The position numbers and the translations under genes were made by a program. From positions 1 through 64,000 of the forward strand of contig NZ_QCZH01000006.1 in NCBI RefSeq assembly GCF_003097655.1: a stretch of 64,000 bases of DNA, written 5' to 3'. Position 1 is the first letter of the stretch, and every line of letters starts with the position of its first letter. The notes beneath the pieces are model-generated. The model was not told where the DNA came from. It ran no database searches and saw only the letters and a list, made by a program, of their open reading frames with translations. Origin of the DNA: Flavobacterium laiguense. GTDB lineage: Bacteria > Bacteroidota > Bacteroidia > Flavobacteriales > Flavobacteriaceae. Below, one piece after another: positions 59,884 through 64,000 of the stretch.

Positions 59884-60750
59884 ATGGAAAATTTGTTTAG
59901 AGTACCCCAAAAAATTATTGTTTTAGGTTTATTGTTTTTCTTTTTTTCTTGTAGTCAAGACGAAATGATTGATAATGATTCACTGAAAACCTCATCCGAA
60001 TCTCTTTCCAATTCAGAGATAACGAGTAGAAAAGATCATATTGTATTTAAAGGCCCTGAAGTTGAAATTGGCAACGGTATTGTACGTTCCTGGTTTAAAG
60101 TGGGTAAAGACGAAATGCCGCTGGAAATTGGTATCGTAATGACTCCCGGGGCATTAACTGGACTTCCTGATACAGGAGGCTCTGGAGCAACAATCGTGCT
60201 TCCATTACACCTTAAAGCAACACAATTAACCCCTTTTAAGCACATAGGGCTTAACTGGAACCCTCATGGACACCCACCTCCAGGTATTTTTGACGCACAA
60301 CATTTCGACATTCACTTTTACATGATTTCTAATGAAGAGCGACTAGCAATTCCAAATTATTCCCCAACCACTCATCCCCTATTTAACAATCTTCCTTCTA
60401 CCGATTATAGGCCATTAGGCTATATATCTCCAAATGGACCTGGTGAAGGTCAAATGGGAAAACATTGGGTTCCGGTTTCTATTTTCCAACCTGGTTTTTT
60501 CTTTACAAAAATTATGATCTACGGTTCCTTCAATGGGAAATTTATTTTTGTTGAACCAATGGTAACGCTAGATTACTTATTATCAAATCCAGATTCTAGA
60601 GGCAATCCTTATTCCCAACCGCAATATTTCGAAAAAGCAGGGTATTATCCAACAGAATATAATGTTTATTATGACTCTAAGACTGGAAATACCAATATCA
60701 CTTTAAGCAAATTTGCGCCTGGAGGACCACCAACTCAAGCATCCTTATAA
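59884..60750 (+). CDS. Secreted lipoprotein of the TTHB210-like/DUF5602 type
   Basis: A lipoprotein signal (FFFFSCSQDEM) precedes a soluble domain containing GLNWNPHGHPPPGIFDAQHFDIHFY with conserved His residues, typical of TTHB210-like proteins found in Bacteroidetes and Thermus. His clustering suggests metal binding. A leader of about 210 bp precedes it without other features; a terminator follows at 60776-60807. Function unknown. Confidence 0.65.
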   Translation: MENLFRVPQKIIVLGLLFFFFSCSQDEMIDNDSLKTSSESLSNSEITSRKDHIVFKGPEVEIGNGIVRSWFKVGKDEMPLEIGIVMTPGALTGLPDTGGSGATIVLPLHLKATQLTPFKHIGLNWNPHGHPPPGIFDAQHFDIHFYMISNEERLAIPNYSPTTHPLFNNLPSTDYRPLGYISPNGPGEGQMGKHWVPVSIFQPGFFFTKIMIYGSFNGKFIFVEPMVTLDYLLSNPDSRGNPYSQPQYFEKAGYYPTEYNVYYDSKTGNTNITLSKFAPGGPPTQASL

Positions 60751-60775
60751 ATAGTAACTGTTAGAAATTAATATA

Positions 60776-60807
60776 AAATGAGGAGGTGGGTACTTCCTCA
60801 TTTTAAT
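60776..60807 (+). terminator. Terminator
   Basis: AAAATGAGGA pairs with TCCTCATTTT around a 9-10 base loop, between convergent genes; it may serve both. Confidence 0.75.
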
Positions 60808-60838
60808 TTCCTTACTTAATTATTATTGAACAGCATTC

Positions 60839-62446
60839 TCAATTCCCTTTCAACAAATTTATACTTACTGTAGCAATCTCTGAATCTGGAAATTTTTTAA
60901 AATAATTAAGGTCTAAAAATAATCCCGCTTCAGCGGCTATTTTATGTAGTACTTCAATCTCTACAATATATTGATCTGAAAAACCATGTGTAGCATCATA
61001 GGCCGTAGCGGCTGTTTTGCCCAAATTTGCTGCTGTTAAATGCGGTGCTATTGTGTGCAATTCAATAATAAGCAATCCAAATTTATGAACATAAGGCGAC
61101 CATTTCTTAAAGTGTTCCAATAAATTATCTTCGACTAAATTATTGCTTATCCGGACACCTCTGTGCGCAAATGCAGCTGTTGAACTGCTTTTTCTGCCCT
61201 TGGTAATTTGTTTTGGCATTTCCCAAATGCGGTTGTGATCCAGAAAAGTTCTCACGTTCAGCAAATCTTTTAAATCGATATTATAATTTTCCAATAAATC
61301 TTCGGCCAGTAAATCGGGACGCCCAATATCTCCCCAAATCACTTTGGCCCAAATATCGGCTTTAATCAAATTGGCTCTTGTAACTTTAAGTGCTGCTTGA
61401 TTATAATCAGCACCCACGAGAAATAAAGGTTGTTTGTCCAACATTTTTCCTCTCAAAGTTTGTCGTTCAATAACATCAAAAATGTGTTCTAGGAAAGCGC
61501 CGTTTCCGCAACCCATATCAAGTATACCTTTGGGCTGCTCTTCAATTGGCAAATTGAATAATTTGATGATAATTTCGTCTATTACTTTAAAATAAGTGTC
61601 GTGTGCGCCTCCACTTCCCCAAACATTCATTTCGCGATCGACATGAATTTCATCTTCACCATCACCAACTATCCTTAAAACAGAAGGATTCCCAAAAATC
61701 AAATCCTCCATTTTACTAAAAGTAGGCAAATACGAAACCGTAACGCCATAAGCAGAAGCTCTTTTGGCGAAAAACAAACCCATTTCAGTAAACTGATAAT
61801 TACCTTTCTTTTGGGTAAACCAACCTAGATAAACCAAAAAATCAAGAATAATTTTGAAATGTTCGGGTGATTTATGAAACTCCTCCGGGCGAAAAGAGAT
61901 CTCCATAAAATATTTATGAAACATCCCGCTCATACCGAGGCGCACTATTGTTGGACCAACCAAAAAACCTTCAATGTGCTTTAAGATTTGATGTTGAATG
62001 GTATTGGTCAAAGAATCCGCAGAGAATGCAATTCCGTAATTATCTTTGTACTTTTCAAAAATAAATTTTAAACGTTCAAAAGGCGCTTCTTCAAATAATC
62101 GGGGATGAAAATCCATCGAAAATTGCAATAAATCCACCACATCTTTATACAATGGAAACAGTGAAAAAGCAATTTCACTTTTCTCATTTATACTAATGGT
62201 AATTTCGTCAGTAACTGTATTAATGTGATAATCCAGAAAACCTTGGGAAGCCAATACCCGCAAACCTACATTGAGGTAGCCTTCATTTGCATTGAAGTGA
62301 GTAGTAAGTTCGGAAAGACTGATCTCTTTTTGATCTAAAATATAGGCTAGCACTCCCTTTTTATAAAGAGAAAAAGCTACAGGAGCAGTTACTAAACCGT
62401 CGAGATGTTTAAAAATGCTACTTCGTAAGGAAACGTTATCTATCAT
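60839..62446 (-). CDS. Class I SAM-dependent methyltransferase
   Basis: The 535-residue protein has an N-terminal winged-helix-like part (about 10-70) resembling the dimerisation domain of O-methyltransferases, a second helical repeat (about 150-230), and a Rossmann methyltransferase with ILDMGCGNGAFLEH (about 295-310). Motifs such as LFLVGADYNQAALKVTRANL follow. The long two-part N-terminus is unusual; it recalls methyltransferases of polyketide pathways, but no pathway genes are near. Substrate unknown. Confidence 0.75.
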   Translation of the reverse strand: MIDNVSLRSSIFKHLDGLVTAPVAFSLYKKGVLAYILDQKEISLSELTTHFNANEGYLNVGLRVLASQGFLDYHINTVTDEITISINEKSEIAFSLFPLYKDVVDLLQFSMDFHPRLFEEAPFERLKFIFEKYKDNYGIAFSADSLTNTIQHQILKHIEGFLVGPTIVRLGMSGMFHKYFMEISFRPEEFHKSPEHFKIILDFLVYLGWFTQKKGNYQFTEMGLFFAKRASAYGVTVSYLPTFSKMEDLIFGNPSVLRIVGDGEDEIHVDREMNVWGSGGAHDTYFKVIDEIIIKLFNLPIEEQPKGILDMGCGNGAFLEHIFDVIERQTLRGKMLDKQPLFLVGADYNQAALKVTRANLIKADIWAKVIWGDIGRPDLLAEDLLENYNIDLKDLLNVRTFLDHNRIWEMPKQITKGRKSSSTAAFAHRGVRISNNLVEDNLLEHFKKWSPYVHKFGLLIIELHTIAPHLTAANLGKTAATAYDATHGFSDQYIVEIEVLHKIAAEAGLFLDLNYFKKFPDSEIATVSINLLKGN

Positions 62447-62549
62447 AAAATGAAATTTAAGACAAGATCATAATGTCTATCTCAAATATATGAAATTTCC
62501 TTTAAAAAACATATTGATTTAATAGCAAACAGACTTCAACAACCTCATT

Positions 62550-63005
62550 CTAAATCCCTAACCCAATTTGTCTCTTCGCCTCTCCAATAACAAAAGCAAC
62601 CGAATTGGCAATATTAAAACTCCTGATTAATGGAGACATAGGAATGGTCAGGTGATTTTCGAATAATGCTAAAACTTCAGCACTCAACCCTACACTTTCT
62701 TTACCAAAAACCAACCAATCCTCATCTTGAAATTGATTCTCCAAATAGGACTTTTCGGCATGGGAACTCATCAGGAAAACTCTGGATTGATCTGGAATTT
62801 GAGACATCCATTCGGCAATATTTTGGTATTCGGTTACGTCAAGGTGTACCCAATAATCAAGTCCGGAGCGCTTTAGATTTTTATCGTTAATTACAAATCC
62901 AAAAGGATGAATTAAGTGCAAACGGCTTTCCGTGCCTACGCACAAACGGCCAATATTTCCGGTATTATTAGGTATTTCGGGTTCTACGAGAACAATGTTT
63001 AACAT
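62550..63005 (-). CDS. trmL: tRNA (cytidine/uridine-2'-O)-methyltransferase TrmL
   Basis: The SPOUT-type sequence VLVEPEIPNNTGNIGRLCVG, HPFGFVINDKNLKRSGLDYW, VFGKESVGL and a C-terminal IPMSPLIRSFNIANSVAF are diagnostic for TrmL, which methylates the wobble nucleotide of tRNA-Leu. Size 151 residues is normal. Confidence 0.93.
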   Translation of the reverse strand: MLNIVLVEPEIPNNTGNIGRLCVGTESRLHLIHPFGFVINDKNLKRSGLDYWVHLDVTEYQNIAEWMSQIPDQSRVFLMSSHAEKSYLENQFQDEDWLVFGKESVGLSAEVLALFENHLTIPMSPLIRSFNIANSVAFVIGEAKRQIGLGI

Positions 63006-63031
63006 TTCTTAATAGTTAATCGGTTATTTGT

Positions 63032-63604
63032 TTATTCGTTTATTTGAAAATCTTCCACTTCCAAGACTTCTCCGGCTTGTAAATCCTTCAAATATACGTT
63101 TCCTATTCGGACTCTTACTAATCTCAGGGTAGGAAAACCAACAGCCGCAGTCATTTTACGAACTTGTCTAAACTTACCTTCATTGACCGTAATAGAAGCC
63201 CAAGAAGTAGGACCGTGACGCTCGTCCCGAATCTTTTTCCCTCTTGCTCCAAAATTAGGAATTTCATTTACGATAAAGGCTTCACAACGTTTGGTAACGT
63301 ATTTTGTACCATTAAATCCAATTTCAACGCCGTTTTTCAATTCCTCTATAGCTTCTGGTGTTATAACCCCATCGACTTGTACGTAGTATTCTTTATCTAC
63401 TTTTTTACTCCGAATGATTTCACTCATTTTACCATCGGTTGTCAATAAAAGCAAACCTTCAGAATCTTCATCAAGCCGACCAATGGCCATTGTCCCAGCA
63501 GGAAAATCATACAATTCTCCCAAGAGTTTTTTCTTGCGTTTCAATTCATATATAAATTGACTTAAGTAGCCGTAAGGTTTGTGAAGGATGAAGTGTTGGT
63601 GCAT
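63032..63604 (-). CDS. rluE: RsuA-family pseudouridine synthase, probably RluE-like
   Basis: The catalytic Asp lies in AIGRLDEDSEGLLLLTTDG; KVDKEYYVQVDG, GKFRQVRKMTAAVGFPTLRLVRVRIG complete the family pattern. There is no N-terminal S4 domain, and the 190-residue length fits the RluE class (23S rRNA). It precedes trmL in the same direction. Confidence 0.8.
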   Translation of the reverse strand: MHQHFILHKPYGYLSQFIYELKRKKKLLGELYDFPAGTMAIGRLDEDSEGLLLLTTDGKMSEIIRSKKVDKEYYVQVDGVITPEAIEELKNGVEIGFNGTKYVTKRCEAFIVNEIPNFGARGKKIRDERHGPTSWASITVNEGKFRQVRKMTAAVGFPTLRLVRVRIGNVYLKDLQAGEVLEVEDFQINE

Positions 63605-63984
63605 AAATATAAAAAAAACAATTATCGGGCTAAACTACAATTTTGAATTATCAATCATCGAACTCCAATAAAAAAACACAAAGAAAGTGAGATAAAACAA
63701 TTTATAACAAATGATTTCCTCTTAAATATTATTTTTTTTATACTTAAAACAGCAGAAAACATTCCTTTAGAACTTAACTCTTTTATTTTTAAAAAACCAG
63801 AACCTATATACATAACACACTAAAAGAAATGATTAACCGCGAATACCACAAAAAACACACACTTTGTAACCACTTTATTGTCATATTTTCATAAAAACAA
63901 CACAATAACTTTTTGATTTCATAATATTCACTTAATCTAAAAGCTAGTAGATTTGATTTCTAAAAACTCAATTATTTTTAACAA
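63605..63984. other. Intergenic region upstream of the gene at the right edge
   Basis: A/T-rich, without a credible gene. It may contain the promoter of the downstream gene; I see no clear RNA structure. Confidence 0.5.
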
Positions 63985-64000
63985 ATGAAAAACGTTTACC
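63985..64000 (+). CDS. Possible start of a gene cut by the window edge
   Basis: ATGAAAAACGTTTACC begins an open frame behind an A/T-rich leader ending ACAA, typical of genes here. Only five codons are visible, so identity is unknown. Confidence 0.3.

Noticed and set aside
1..64000. Insertion sequence or transposase genes
   Set aside because: No DDE or other transposase motifs were found; mobility here is by tyrosine recombinase and att sites.

Overview
The window looks like a chromosome segment of a Flavobacterium-like member of the Bacteroidetes. The evidence is low G+C, promoters of the TAnnTTTG type, no clear Shine-Dalgarno sequences, two giant proteins with type IX secretion (T9SS) C-terminal sorting domains, a surface BtuB/BtuG vitamin B12 pair, and DUF4252 genes beside an ECF sigma factor. 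No database search was possible; names rest on motifs and family knowledge.

Layout. (1) Bases 1-5446 are part of a defence island. It holds the C-terminal part of an AAA_13 ATPase resembling PrrC/RloC anticodon nucleases, an XRE/ImmA metallopeptidase regulator, a PIN-like protein and a type I restriction HsdR. HsdM and HsdS are not in the window. (2) Bases 5681-30647 are an integrated element of about 25 kb bounded by pieces of the 3' end of a CAU-anticodon tRNA. An integrase is at the left end. A long leftward gene array runs from replication genes (primase-helicase, SSB-like protein) at 28.3-22.3 kb to late genes at 22.1-7.4 kb. A rightward repressor and two envelope or cargo genes lie at the right end. 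The late block has a lysis cassette (GH19 endolysin, holin, one-gene spanin, 33-residue membrane peptide), many small single-membrane-span proteins, peptidoglycan-binding proteins, a transglutaminase-like protein and probable receptor-binding proteins. I see no terminase, portal, tail tube or tape measure. It is the best candidate for an undescribed system: a temperate, probably tailless and perhaps membrane-containing virus. (3) Bases 30648-41450 are a second island, ending in another tRNA 3' fragment. It carries a dockerin-bearing subtilisin-like protease and a 1674-residue cohesin/cadherin-like adhesin, both T9SS cargo. A segment of about 390 bp at its left side is repeated perfectly just beyond its right side.

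(4) Bases 42296-46700 are ordinary chromosome: an ECF sigma factor, a small membrane protein, two DUF4252 proteins, an S41 protease lipoprotein and an N-acetylmuramoyl-L-alanine amidase. (5) Bases 46863-59671 form a cobalamin uptake and salvage locus. It has a cobalamin riboswitch controlling btuB-btuG, then cobC, cobS, a bluB-cobT fusion and cobU, and a divergent btuF-btuC-btuD transporter interrupted by a small inverted-repeat-bounded segment with a GxxExxY gene. A YoeB-type toxin with a frameshift sits beside the riboswitch. Together these genes import corrinoids through the outer and inner membranes and attach a dimethylbenzimidazole lower ligand; corrin ring synthesis genes are absent here. 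(6) Bases 59884-63604 carry a lipoprotein, a SAM methyltransferase, the tRNA methyltransferase TrmL and an RluE-like pseudouridine synthase.
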